Assembly: GCF_005938745.2 (NCBI RefSeq)
Contig: NZ_VCBX02000001.1
Location: 4,788,501-4,852,500 of the forward strand
Source of the DNA: Rhodococcus sp. KBS0724
Lineage (GTDB): Bacteria > Actinomycetota > Actinomycetes > Mycobacteriales > Mycobacteriaceae
Direction of reading: 5' to 3'
DNA length: 64,000 bases
The position numbers and the translations under genes are program-made. This document shows, one piece after another, positions 18,892 to 26,184 of the stretch. Each line of letters opens with the position of its first letter. Within the stretch, counting starts at the first letter, position 1. Under the pieces are notes generated by a model. The model saw only the letters and a list, made by a program, of their open reading frames with translations. It had not been told where the DNA came from and made no database searches.

Positions 18892-19629
18892 TCAGTAACT
18901 GGCCACGGCGCCGTCCACCGCACGCTGCAGATCACCCGCGACGACGCGGGCAATGTCCATCGGCTTCCCACCGAGGTCGGCTACCGGAGTCCCGATGAAA
19001 ACCCGAGCACTCTTGACGTGACCCGCCTCCGGCCCGTAGCTGATGCCGACCGACAGGAGCGCAGGCGAACATCCCAATTTCTCTGCGCGCGAGACGATGT
19101 GGCCGATTCCACTGTTGACGTGCTGCAGCGTCCGAGGATCCACGGTATTGCATGTCCCCTCGGGAAAAATCGCCAAACAGTCACCGTCTTTCAGTCTCTC
19201 CGCCGCGACGTCCATCATCACGCGACCAGCGTCCGACACCGCGCGCAGACCGTGATTCTTACTGCGGAACACCGGAATACTGCCCATCATGTCGACCTTC
19301 TTACGCTGGGCCGGATCAACGAAGAGCTCATCCTTGGCCAGTACGCGAGTCCGCCCGATCACCCGCCGCAGCGGCGTGCGCCACGCCGTCGCCGCAAGCG
19401 TGAATTGGTCACTCTCCGTGAGGTGATTGACAGCGATGACCAGTTGCGCCCCGCGCTCGAGTAGCGCTTTCAACGCCGCCTCCGCGCCGGGCGCATAGGT
19501 GACTCGGGGACGATACTTCAGCGCCAAGCCGGCATACGCGAGCTTCGCTACAAACCGATTCTGCTGATGAACCCGGTAGTACTCGTACACGGCCTCATAG
19601 TTGTCGAGCGAAACCTCGGGAGCGTCCAT
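18892..19629 (-). CDS. PlsC-type 1-acylglycerol-3-phosphate acyltransferase-like protein
   Basis: A 245-residue member of the lysophospholipid acyltransferase family. The catalytic motif appears as NHLTESD (NHxxxxD), and the substrate-binding motif as FPEGT, in the correct order about 70 residues apart, with VPVFRSKNHGLR-like sequence between (IPVFRSKN). It probably acylates a lysophospholipid or another lipid acceptor at the membrane. It is the last unmistakably chromosomal gene before the prophage. A perfect palindrome lies 17-36 bases before its start and is a good candidate operator. Confidence 0.87.
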   Translation of the reverse strand: MDAPEVSLDNYEAVYEYYRVHQQNRFVAKLAYAGLALKYRPRVTYAPGAEAALKALLERGAQLVIAVNHLTESDQFTLAATAWRTPLRRVIGRTRVLAKDELFVDPAQRKKVDMMGSIPVFRSKNHGLRAVSDAGRVMMDVAAERLKDGDCLAIFPEGTCNTVDPRTLQHVNSGIGHIVSRAEKLGCSPALLSVGISYGPEAGHVKSARVFIGTPVADLGGKPMDIARVVAGDLQRAVDGAVASY

Positions 19630-19645
19630 CGCTCAAACGATACAC

Positions 19646-19665
19646 AACCTACGGTTCCGTAGGTT
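19646..19665. promoter_or_regulatory. 9-bp-arm palindrome upstream of the acyltransferase
   Basis: AACCTACGG-TT-CCGTAGGTT is a perfect 20-bp palindrome that begins 17 bases before the acyltransferase start and covers the last codons of the prophage repressor gene. TetR-family repressors of lipid genes bind palindromes with TACGG/CCGTA cores, so an operator is plausible. Because it lies at the chromosome-prophage junction it could also be part of an attachment region. Confidence 0.5.
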
Positions 19666-19921
19666 TGCCTACTCTCGGCAGATAATCGAACGGATTCTTG
19701 GTCAAATCAGCCACATCTACCCCCAGTTTTTCGGCTACATGATCGAGGTCGTCCAGTTGCCAGGCGTTGCGCCGAAGGCAGCGACTCGTCTTCGCTGTCG
19801 TCCAGCCGAGGAGCTCGGCAAGGTCATTGTCTCGGCGCAAACCACGGCTGGGCATCAAAGTCAGCACGTTGGCGCTAATGCGCTCACGAAGTGTCTGTGT
19901 CGGGCGTTCCGTCGTGGTCAT
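19649..19921 (-). CDS. phage repressor-like HTH protein
   Basis: This 90-residue protein has a lambda-repressor/Xre-like helix-turn-helix (DNDLAELLGWTTAKTSRCLR) and a short C-terminal segment (DDLDHVAEKLGVDVADLTKN) typical of Xre proteins that dimerise through little more than the HTH domain. It is the only leftward gene at the start of the early region and faces an HTH gene, like an immunity repressor opposite cro. The start at 19921 (MTTTERP) is preferred because a dyad follows 20-38 bases upstream. It is short for a CI repressor, lacking a peptidase-type C-terminal domain, so no RecA-stimulated self-cleavage is expected. Confidence 0.8.
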   Translation of the reverse strand: MTTTERPTQTLRERISANVLTLMPSRGLRRDNDLAELLGWTTAKTSRCLRRNAWQLDDLDHVAEKLGVDVADLTKNPFDYLPRVGKPTEP

Positions 19922-19940
19922 GTCAACAATCTTGCATGTA

Positions 19941-19959
19941 ACTTGCCGCACTCGCAAGT
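19941..19959. promoter_or_regulatory. lysogeny-switch operator, left copy (TTGC-N7-GCAA)
   Basis: ACTTGC-CGCACTC-GCAAGT is a perfect 6-bp-arm dyad starting 20 bases upstream of the repressor start. Its core TTGC-N7-GCAA is repeated at 20027-20041 next to the opposite gene. The shared core and spacing support an operator bound by the repressor or its antagonist. Confidence 0.65.
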
Positions 19960-20025
19960 GTACTGGTCAAACACGGAAAATTACAGTGATGTAGTAATGG
20001 TTTTGTTATGCATCTTGACTATTTA

Positions 20026-20042
20026 GTTGCATGATCTGCAAC
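20026..20042. promoter_or_regulatory. lysogeny-switch operator, right copy (TTGC-N7-GCAA)
   Basis: GTTGCA-TGATC-TGCAAC is a perfect dyad ending 22 bases before the rightward HTH gene. It contains TTGC-ATGATCT-GCAA, the same core and seven-base spacing as the left copy 84 bases away. A TTGACT hexamer at 20015-20020 may be a -35 element overlapping the operator side. Confidence 0.65.
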
Positions 20043-20063
20043 AAACGACGTACCTTTCGTGAC

Positions 20064-20273
20064 ATGCAACCGACAACGACCCCCAGGGCTGCCGCATCTG
20101 CAGCTCTCGGAGAAGACGTACGGGAGTGGATCGAACGCCAACGCAATACCCCCGCCAAGCTCAGCTACCGGCAAATCGCCGACACCCTCTCTGCGGAGAC
20201 CGGAGTAACGGTCACCAGGGAAGCCCTTCGGCAATGGCATTCAGAGATTCATGCCGGCACGTCTGCAGCGTAA
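20064..20273 (+). CDS. small HTH protein, Cro/antirepressor candidate
   Basis: This 69-residue protein contains a helix-turn-helix (LSYRQIADTLSAETG then VTREALRQWHSEI) and a flexible Ala/Thr N-terminus. As the first rightward gene of the early operon, divergent from the repressor, it sits where cro or an early regulator would be. The start ATG at 20064 was chosen because the upstream in-frame ATG at 20031 lies inside the operator. No other domain is present. Confidence 0.72.
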   Translation: MQPTTTPRAAASAALGEDVREWIERQRNTPAKLSYRQIADTLSAETGVTVTREALRQWHSEIHAGTSAA

Positions 20274-20281
20274 ATGCCCAG

Positions 20282-20317
20282 AAAAAAGCCCGCCCGGTGC
20301 TCGAACACCGAACGGGC
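20282..20317 (-). terminator. intrinsic terminator oriented leftwards
   Basis: A stem of GCCCG/CGGGC and CGGTG/CACCG (20288-20317) with one 2x2 internal loop is preceded by six A residues on the + strand (20282-20287). Read on the - strand it is a classical stem plus T run. It would stop leftward transcription from entering the repressor region; alternatively it is an RNA structure in the early message leader of the next gene. Confidence 0.6.
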
Positions 20318-20344
20318 AACGCCCTAACCATGAAAAGGAAAGCC

Positions 20345-20614
20345 ATGGCCCAGCATCCGGCACCCCTGATCGACCCGGAATACCTTGCAACACTGAACGA
20401 GCCGATGAAGAACGTCCTCACGCACATCTTCTCGTCACCGAACCCAGTCGCCTTCCACCTCGACGGCACCATTCCCGTTGACACCATCACACCCGCCCAG
20501 CCACCCCAGGGCGTCGACTACCGCCACGGTGGCTACTACCTGATCGAATACGTCGGAGGCGGCACAGCAGAGGCCTACGGCGACCAGATCCTCATGATGG
20601 CCGGTGCAGCATGA
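20345..20614 (+). CDS. hypothetical early phage protein
   Basis: An 89-residue soluble protein with no domain I recognise. It has an early helical stretch (LIDPEYLATLNEPMKNVLTH) and a Gly/Tyr-rich C-terminal part (GVDYRHGGYYLIEYVGGG). The ATG at 20345 follows an AAAGGAA ribosome site by 6 bases; the ATG at 20330 (MKRKA) is less well placed. It overlaps the next small gene by 4 bases. Confidence 0.65.
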   Translation: MAQHPAPLIDPEYLATLNEPMKNVLTHIFSSPNPVAFHLDGTIPVDTITPAQPPQGVDYRHGGYYLIEYVGGGTAEAYGDQILMMAGAA

Positions 20615-20745
20615 TCGCCGCCGCCGAGCTGCTCATCCTCGGACTCCGCATCAGCCTTCACGTCATCGGTCTCGCCGTCACAGTCCTCGTCGTCGGGTCC
20701 GCTGTCGACTGGGCCGCAGGCGTCTTGATCGGCGATATCGACTAG
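20611..20745 (+). CDS. 44-residue single-pass membrane miniprotein
   Basis: This short gene starts in an ATGA overlap with the preceding gene. It encodes one hydrophobic helix (LRISLHVIGLAVTVLVVGSA) flanked by a short N-terminus and an acidic GDID end. The overlapping start and neat membrane segment argue that it is real. It is one of several such miniproteins in the early operon; the role is unknown. Confidence 0.6.
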   Translation: MIAAAELLILGLRISLHVIGLAVTVLVVGSAVDWAAGVLIGDID

Positions 20746-20885
20746 GCAGTCGCTAATCGTCCCTTCGCTGCCTCTGCCCACGGGTAGTTGGCGCAGGGAT
20801 ATCCCGGGGCGGGCGACTGCAACAGATTCGACGCCCGACCCGGTTGATCCACCCTCAATCCTTCTCTCGCGAAAGAAGACTCGCC

Positions 20886-21113
20886 ATGCCACGGACCAGG
20901 ATCTCCGACGACATCATTACTCTGCCGAGCCCACAACTCGACGCAGCCGCCGAACTCATTGACGAACAACGCAAAGCTCTCAGCCGAGACAAAGGCCGGC
21001 ACCGCATCCAAACCGCCGGCATGAGTCGGCGAGTACTCGGAACACTGTCCGCAGCGGTCCTCGCCGGATGCGGAATCGCTTACTTCGCAACAGATCACGG
21101 ACTAATCCAGTGA
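20886..21113 (+). CDS. hypothetical phage protein with C-terminal membrane segment
   Basis: This 75-residue protein has a polar, charged N-terminal two thirds (helical, with DAAAELIDEQRKALSRDKGR) and a C-terminal hydrophobic segment (VLGTLSAAVLAGCGIAYFAT), so it may be tail-anchored. The ATG at 20886 has a GAAAGAAG-like ribosome site. The following gene begins in the same overlap (GTGA). Confidence 0.6.
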   Translation: MPRTRISDDIITLPSPQLDAAAELIDEQRKALSRDKGRHRIQTAGMSRRVLGTLSAAVLAGCGIAYFATDHGLIQ

Positions 21114-21469
21114 GCGTCCCACCTGAGCATCGCTGTGCTGTGCATCCGGATCGGTACGAGCCATGTGTGAGCTGCGACTGGCTGCACATCCGCCGCTCCC
21201 CAGCGGCCGAATGGAGCGTCGAGGACCTGCGAGATATGGCGAATGCGCTCGGACCACAGGTGATGATCGTCCACCTGCCCCAGACCCCGACGCTGCCGTG
21301 GTGCTCGATCGACGAGCAAGCCGGTTTCACCGTCAACGACGCCGGCGAACTCGCCATCCGGACCACCGGCCCGATCTCGCCCTACACAGCAATGGAACTC
21401 GCGTCCGCGATCACCGCCCACGAGATGCATTACCACCAGCAGACACAGACTCCGGAAGGCCCGTCATGA
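21110..21469 (+). CDS. hypothetical phage protein with Cys cluster
   Basis: A 119-residue protein beginning at GTG 21110, overlapping the upstream stop. It has an N-terminal Cys group (CAVHPDRYEPCVSCDWLHI) that could bind zinc, and a C-terminal half resembling small phage regulators with WSVEDLRDMANALG. I do not recognise the family. It overlaps rtcB by 4 bases. Confidence 0.6.
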   Translation: MSVPPEHRCAVHPDRYEPCVSCDWLHIRRSPAAEWSVEDLRDMANALGPQVMIVHLPQTPTLPWCSIDEQAGFTVNDAGELAIRTTGPISPYTAMELASAITAHEMHYHQQTQTPEGPS

Positions 21470-22668
21470 CACCGACCCAACTCCCCGGAAGCCACGTCCT
21501 GAGCTTCGCATCGATCCTCGACGACCAGACAGCCAAGCAGGCGATCGAACTCTCGCAGTTGCCGTTCATGTACCCGCACATCGCACTGATGCCAGATGCG
21601 CACTTCGGCAGCGGGTCGTCCGTCGGAACGGTCATCCCCACGAAGGGTGCTGTCATCCCTGCCGCAGTCGGCGTAGATATCGGGTGCGGAATGATCGCCG
21701 TCCGAACACAGTTCACGAAAGACGACATTGAAGCCAAGGGACGCATCGATCCTTGGATTCTTCGTGACCTCCGTCGTGAAATCGAGTGTGCGATCCCGGT
21801 GTCGGCCGGAAACTACAACGACGCTGATTCGCTCGACCGTTGGTACGCGGCATCGAAGATCACTTTGCTCGAAGAGGCAGCGAAGTCGCGGCGTGTGGAC
21901 CTGGAGCACTCGCCCAAGTGGCGTGAGCAGCTCGGCACGCTCGGTGGCGGCAACCATTTCATCGAACTGTGCCTCGACGAGGAAGACCGCGTCTGGTTGT
22001 TCCTGCACTCCGGATCGCGGGGCGTCGGAAACAAGATCGCCAAGAAGCACATCAAGATAGCTCAACAGCTTTGTAAGACATGGCACATCGAACTCGCCGA
22101 CAAAGACCACGCCTACCTCCCCGAAGGTATCCCGCAGTTCCAGGCGTACCTGAACGAGTTGTGGTGGGCGCAGCAGTTCGCGCACCTCAACCGCGCCGAA
22201 ATGATGGACCGTTTCGCCCACGTCTTCGGTCAGTGGATCGGCGCCGCCGTTATCGAGGAAGACCGAATCAACTGCCACCACAACTACACCGAGCAGGAAC
22301 ACCTCTTCAACGAGGACGTGTGGGTAACCCGCAAGGGCGCCATCAACGCCCACACCGGCGTCAAGGGAGTCATCCCCGGATCCATGGGCACCCGCTCCTA
22401 CGTCGTCGTCGGCAAAGGCAACAAGTCCGGCCTCTACTCCGCACCCCACGGCGCCGGCCGACTGTTCTCCCGCAACGAAGCACGCAAACGCTTCAACGCC
22501 GACGACCTCGCGAAGCGGATGGAAGGCATCGAATACCGCCACGGAGACGAATGGGTCGACGAAATACCCGACGCGTACAAGGACATCGACGTCGTAATGG
22601 CAGACGCCGCAGACCTCGTCGAGATCACCCACACCCTCCGACAAATCCTGAACGTCAAGGGAACCTGA
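21466..22668 (+). CDS. rtcB: RtcB-family RNA 3'-phosphate ligase, phage-encoded
   Basis: A 400-residue RtcB protein, which joins RNA 2',3'-cyclic-phosphate or 3'-phosphate ends to 5'-OH ends using GTP and Mn2+. Visible motifs are HFGSGSSVGTV, the metal-binding DIGCGMIAV near residue 70, GGGNHFIEL, HSGSRGVGN, GSMGTRSYVVVG and SAPHGAGR, whose histidine (about residue 329) is the expected guanylylation site. All key motifs are intact, so activity is likely. The ATG at 21466 overlaps the preceding stop. Archease, the usual helper, is absent. Repair of tRNAs cut by host anticodon nucleases is the likeliest reason for a phage to carry it. Confidence 0.93.
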   Translation: MTPTQLPGSHVLSFASILDDQTAKQAIELSQLPFMYPHIALMPDAHFGSGSSVGTVIPTKGAVIPAAVGVDIGCGMIAVRTQFTKDDIEAKGRIDPWILRDLRREIECAIPVSAGNYNDADSLDRWYAASKITLLEEAAKSRRVDLEHSPKWREQLGTLGGGNHFIELCLDEEDRVWLFLHSGSRGVGNKIAKKHIKIAQQLCKTWHIELADKDHAYLPEGIPQFQAYLNELWWAQQFAHLNRAEMMDRFAHVFGQWIGAAVIEEDRINCHHNYTEQEHLFNEDVWVTRKGAINAHTGVKGVIPGSMGTRSYVVVGKGNKSGLYSAPHGAGRLFSRNEARKRFNADDLAKRMEGIEYRHGDEWVDEIPDAYKDIDVVMADAADLVEITHTLRQILNVKGT

Positions 22669-22669
22669 C

Positions 22670-22996
22670 ATGGCGGCGCAGTGCAGAGATTGCGGACTCG
22701 ACATCCGCTGGTTCCAACCCATGCGCCTGGACGGCAAAGCAATACCCGTGGACATCTCACCAGACCCAGACCACGGCACCGTTCGCCAGCACATATCAGG
22801 GACCGCCGACAAGACCGTCCTGCGCGGAGAAATCCTCAAAGGAACCGCACTCGACAACGCCCACGCCGACGGCGAAGCCCTGTGGATGCGGCACGCCGAA
22901 ACCTGCACTGCGCACAAGCCATACAACCCGAAACCAGCACACGTCGTTCTCGACATCCCTGCCCCGCCTCGCAGACCTCGACGGAGATACCGATGA
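22670..22996 (+). CDS. small zinc-finger-like phage protein
   Basis: This 108-residue protein starts with CRDCGLDIRWF and ends its core with MRHAETC, giving a CxxC...HxxxC set able to hold one zinc ion. A basic Pro/Arg tail (PAPPRRPRRRYR) may touch nucleic acid. Proteins with this layout occur in early regions of many actinophages, without known function. It starts one base after rtcB and overlaps the ParB-like gene by 4 bases. Confidence 0.65.
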   Translation: MAAQCRDCGLDIRWFQPMRLDGKAIPVDISPDPDHGTVRQHISGTADKTVLRGEILKGTALDNAHADGEALWMRHAETCTAHKPYNPKPAHVVLDIPAPPRRPRRRYR

Positions 22997-24399
22997 CCAC
23001 CGCCGCCACCCCACGCATCGTTAGTCTGACGCTCGCGCAGATCGTTCCGCACCCCCGCAACGTCCGCCACACGTTGACCGACCTGGCCCCGCTCGCCGCG
23101 TCGATCAAAGAGGACGGCATCCTGCAGCCCCTCGTCGTCGCACCCGGCGACACCAAGGGCACCTACGTCCTGATCGCCGGTCACAGACGCCACGCAGCCG
23201 CAGGAAAGGCCGGTCTGCACGAACTGCCGTGCCTCGTCCGCGACGACCTCACCGACAAAGCCGACCAGCTGCAGGCGATGCTCACCGAGAACCTGCAACG
23301 CACCGACCTCAACCCGATCGAAGAGGGCGACGCATTTCAAGAGTTGCTCGACCTCGGTATCAAGCCCGCAGTTCTCGCCAAGCGCACCGGCCGCACCGCC
23401 AAGCTGATCCGGACGCGCGTCAAGATCGCCTCCGGACCCGCCGAACTCCGCGACCGCGTCATCGCCCGCGAGGTCACCCTCGACGAAGCCCTGATCCTCG
23501 AAGGGTTCAGCAAGTACTCCGAGATCTACGACCAGCTCTCCCAGTATGTCGGCACCAGGAACTGGTCCTGGGCTGTCGGACGCGCCAAAGAAGACACCAC
23601 CCACCTCATCGCCGTCACCAAACGCACCAAAGAACTCACCGCGGGAGGCGTCCAGGTCCTCGACGACGACGGACTCGAGGAACACCGACTCCGCGCCGAA
23701 GCAGTCGGACTGGACCGAGTCTGGCAGAAACTCGACGAACGACCCGATGACGCAACATCCGAGGACGTCGCAGTCACCTTCCCCTTCCGCAACCCTGACA
23801 AAGTGCAGTGGCACCGTCTCGTCGACGCAACTGTCGCCGCAGGAGCGAGCAGCCCGAAGAAGCCTGCCGGTAAAAAGACCACAACCGCAGTCGACGCCGC
23901 GACCGACCGAGACCTCGAGGCCGACCGAGCCCGAGTCGAAGCCGACATCGCAGCAGCTAACCAGCTCGCCGCCGACCTCAAGACCGCCACACCAGTCCGC
24001 CGCGCGCACCTCAAGAACTCGATCTCCAACGCCGACACAGACATCGCCGCTGAGTGCCTCCGCCGCCTGCTCGCCAGCCAACTCGGATTTCTCGACGCCG
24101 ATCAGATCCTCATCTTCGCCGGTATCGCCGGACTGAACCCGGACACAGTGAGCGACAACGACCTCGAACTGTGGGCGTACAGCCTCACTGTCAACCAGCT
24201 CGCTGTCGCCTTGCGGGTGGCCGATTCCGTTGAATCCGAGGAAAGCCTCGAACAGCTCACCGGGTGGCAATACCGAAGCTACCTCGGCAAGAACACCGCA
24301 CCCTGGCGCGACGAACTCGGAACCACCTTCGGTTACGAATGGTCCGACGTTGAAGCCGACCTACTCACCCAATTCGCCACGGACGCAGCAAAAAGCTGA
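22993..24399 (+). CDS. ParB/RepB/Spo0J-type DNA-binding protein
   Basis: A 468-residue protein with an N-terminal ParB nuclease-like (CTPase-fold) domain: IVPHPRNVRHTLTDLAPLAA, DGILQPLVVAP and the GHRRHAAA motif where ParB proteins contact CTP. A HTH region follows (LAKRTGRTAKLIRTRVKIA). The long C-terminal half is charged and helical, and it lacks an obvious dimerisation zipper. No ParA gene is near, so this is more likely a phage transcription or replication factor, or a centromere binder without its motor. The start in an ATGA overlap is convincing. Confidence 0.85.
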   Translation: MTTAATPRIVSLTLAQIVPHPRNVRHTLTDLAPLAASIKEDGILQPLVVAPGDTKGTYVLIAGHRRHAAAGKAGLHELPCLVRDDLTDKADQLQAMLTENLQRTDLNPIEEGDAFQELLDLGIKPAVLAKRTGRTAKLIRTRVKIASGPAELRDRVIAREVTLDEALILEGFSKYSEIYDQLSQYVGTRNWSWAVGRAKEDTTHLIAVTKRTKELTAGGVQVLDDDGLEEHRLRAEAVGLDRVWQKLDERPDDATSEDVAVTFPFRNPDKVQWHRLVDATVAAGASSPKKPAGKKTTTAVDAATDRDLEADRARVEADIAAANQLAADLKTATPVRRAHLKNSISNADTDIAAECLRRLLASQLGFLDADQILIFAGIAGLNPDTVSDNDLELWAYSLTVNQLAVALRVADSVESEESLEQLTGWQYRSYLGKNTAPWRDELGTTFGYEWSDVEADLLTQFATDAAKS

Positions 24400-24548
24400 T
24401 GGACGCAGCCCGAGCCGCCGACGAATGGTGGCACACCCTCCCCGCCGAACGCCGCGCACAGATCCACAAATGGGTCGACCGCCCAGAAGAACACCGACCC
24501 ATCGCCGGCCAACTCGAAATCCCCATCCCCGCACCACGAAGGAGGTGA
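24399..24548 (+). CDS. 49-residue hypothetical phage protein
   Basis: The gene begins at the ATG overlapping the ParB-like stop and ends 6 bases before the clamp-like gene, where its last codons form that gene's GGAGG ribosome site. The product is a basic, Trp-containing peptide (AADEWWHTLPAERRAQIHKW) with no known domain. The tight fit between neighbours supports it as real. Confidence 0.55.
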   Translation: MDAARAADEWWHTLPAERRAQIHKWVDRPEEHRPIAGQLEIPIPAPRRR

Positions 24549-24554
24549 CACCCC

Positions 24555-25277
24555 ATGACAAAAATCCTCGTAGAAACCAACGACCTTCGCGCCGGACTCA
24601 TCTCCACCGTCGCGCACGCATCCAACGGGAAGTACTACCCATCCCTCGCCCGCGTACGACTCGACGTCGGCCCCGTCAACATCAACATCACCGCCACCGA
24701 CACCCACACAGTCGGCTGGGCAGTCGTCTCCGTCGTCAGCCATGTCGAACCAGAACTGGAAACCATCGACATCAGCGTCACCGACGTCGAGAAAATCCTC
24801 ACCGTATTCAAAGCCGTTCGCACCAAAGGCGACGAACCAGAACACACACTCTGCATCGCCACCACCGAACAAGAAATCACAATCACCGACGCATCGGGAC
24901 TCTTCGCGGGCGAAGAATCTCTCACCGTCATTCGGCTACCCGCCGAAGAGAAGTTCCCCGACATCCCAGCATCATTCGCGCACGCACAACACTCACGGCC
25001 GCGCCCGATCGACTGGCTCCTTGTCGGTGACTCTCTGGTCCGCAAGTTCCACGCAGCAGCAGCCTGCTACCACGAACCTTTCACCTTCGAAACAGTCCGA
25101 ACGTCGAGTTCCATCATCGTTCGCTGCGGCGAATCATTCATCGGCCGGATGCCGCAACCCGAGCTCCGCCCTGCCGTCAAGGAAGAACTCGCCCGATGGA
25201 GATCCGGATGGGACGCCCGGATCCCCACACCTGCCGAAGTCGAAGCCAAACAAAGAGAACAGGACACCCAGAAATGA
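24555..25277 (+). CDS. compact sliding-clamp (DnaN)-like phage protein
   Basis: This 240-residue protein resembles bacterial beta clamps in its first 135 residues: a leading helix (LRAGLISTVAHAS), LARVRLDVG and NINITATDTHTVG where DnaN has its strand-turn-TATD signature, then ISVTDVEKILTVFKA and VIRLPAEEKFPDIP, which parallels the DnaN FSLP...YPxLP linker. The C-terminal third (SSIIVRCGESFIGRMPQPE) looks like a final clamp edge. It is much shorter than the usual 370-400 residues, so a domain is missing or reduced. Its place in the early operon fits replication. An excellent GGAGG precedes the ATG. Confidence 0.6.
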   Translation: MTKILVETNDLRAGLISTVAHASNGKYYPSLARVRLDVGPVNINITATDTHTVGWAVVSVVSHVEPELETIDISVTDVEKILTVFKAVRTKGDEPEHTLCIATTEQEITITDASGLFAGEESLTVIRLPAEEKFPDIPASFAHAQHSRPRPIDWLLVGDSLVRKFHAAAACYHEPFTFETVRTSSSIIVRCGESFIGRMPQPELRPAVKEELARWRSGWDARIPTPAEVEAKQREQDTQK

Positions 25278-25879
25278 CTGTCGAGAACACCTCTAACCGC
25301 GACGACATGCTCCACCTCGCGGGAGTAATGAGCGAAGGCCAAACCGGATACATCGAAGGCATGGAAGCCGCGGGCCAGGCACAGCTCGTCCACTCCGATG
25401 TCCTCCCAGCCGAAGCAGCGAACGACTACAACTCCGAGGGCGGTACCGACCAGTGGCCACTCCTCGAAGCGCTCGGAATCGTCCGCGGCGAACCCGTCGC
25501 AGGTGACCCACTGTTCGTGCACGCGACCCTCCCTGACGGCTGGACCCGTGAAGCATCCGAACACGCCATGCACTCATACCTGCTCGACGCCCGCGGAGTC
25601 CGCCGCGTAGCCATCTTCTACAAGGCAGCGTTCTACGACCGCCGCGCCGACCTCCGAGTCGTCAACGTCGGCACCGAACTCGCCAGCGAAGCCATCTACG
25701 GCGACGACCCCGCAGTCCTACCTCCCGTGTGGCCCAAGCTGACAACCGCTGAACGCGCCGACTTCTGCGCCGGACTCGAAAGCTACCGAGAAAGCGCACT
25801 CCGCAGCCCGTCCATCTACGGCGACCGACTGCCACGCATCGATGCGCTCTCCGACGCCGCGCACGGAACCACCGCATGA
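25274..25879 (+). CDS. hypothetical phage protein
   Basis: A 201-residue acidic protein without recognised domains. It contains PLFVHATLPDGWTREASEHA in the centre, and the C-terminal part PPVWPKLTTAERADFC looks helical. It overlaps its upstream and downstream genes by 4 bases each, consistent with tightly coupled early expression. Confidence 0.7.
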   Translation: MTVENTSNRDDMLHLAGVMSEGQTGYIEGMEAAGQAQLVHSDVLPAEAANDYNSEGGTDQWPLLEALGIVRGEPVAGDPLFVHATLPDGWTREASEHAMHSYLLDARGVRRVAIFYKAAFYDRRADLRVVNVGTELASEAIYGDDPAVLPPVWPKLTTAERADFCAGLESYRESALRSPSIYGDRLPRIDALSDAAHGTTA

Positions 25880-26184
25880 GCGAAACCAGCGTCGCATCAC
25901 CACTGTCGGGCAACTGGTCCCTCCCCGACACCTCACTCGGCTGGAGTGCCCCACCGACAAAACCTTCCGGTGTCCAACTCTTGCGTGAGATCGGAGTAGC
26001 CCGCAACGGCCGCATCATCTACGCCGAGATTGACTGCAGCGTCATCTACGCCGGCCGCGACGCCGACGACATTGACTGGTGGGCAGTCCGCACCGTCACC
26101 GACGAGTGGATTCTCCCGACCGATCAAATCGTCTGCTACTACCTGCCGGCCAACGCACGACTATCCGGAATTGATGCCGCGTGA
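25876..26184 (+). CDS. hypothetical phage protein
   Basis: A 102-residue protein of unknown function. The N-terminal third is Ser/Pro/Trp-rich and the rest alternates as beta strands (VARNGRIIYAEIDCSVIYAG, WWAVRTVTDEWILP). It starts in an ATGA overlap and ends where a 36-residue membrane peptide begins. Confidence 0.65.
   Translation: MSETSVASPLSGNWSLPDTSLGWSAPPTKPSGVQLLREIGVARNGRIIYAEIDCSVIYAGRDADDIDWWAVRTVTDEWILPTDQIVCYYLPANARLSGIDAA

Noticed and set aside
21430-24270. A 946-codon leftward open frame across rtcB and the ParB-like gene
   Set aside because: Both + strand genes have intact motifs and overlapping starts; the antisense frame has no domain and odd composition.
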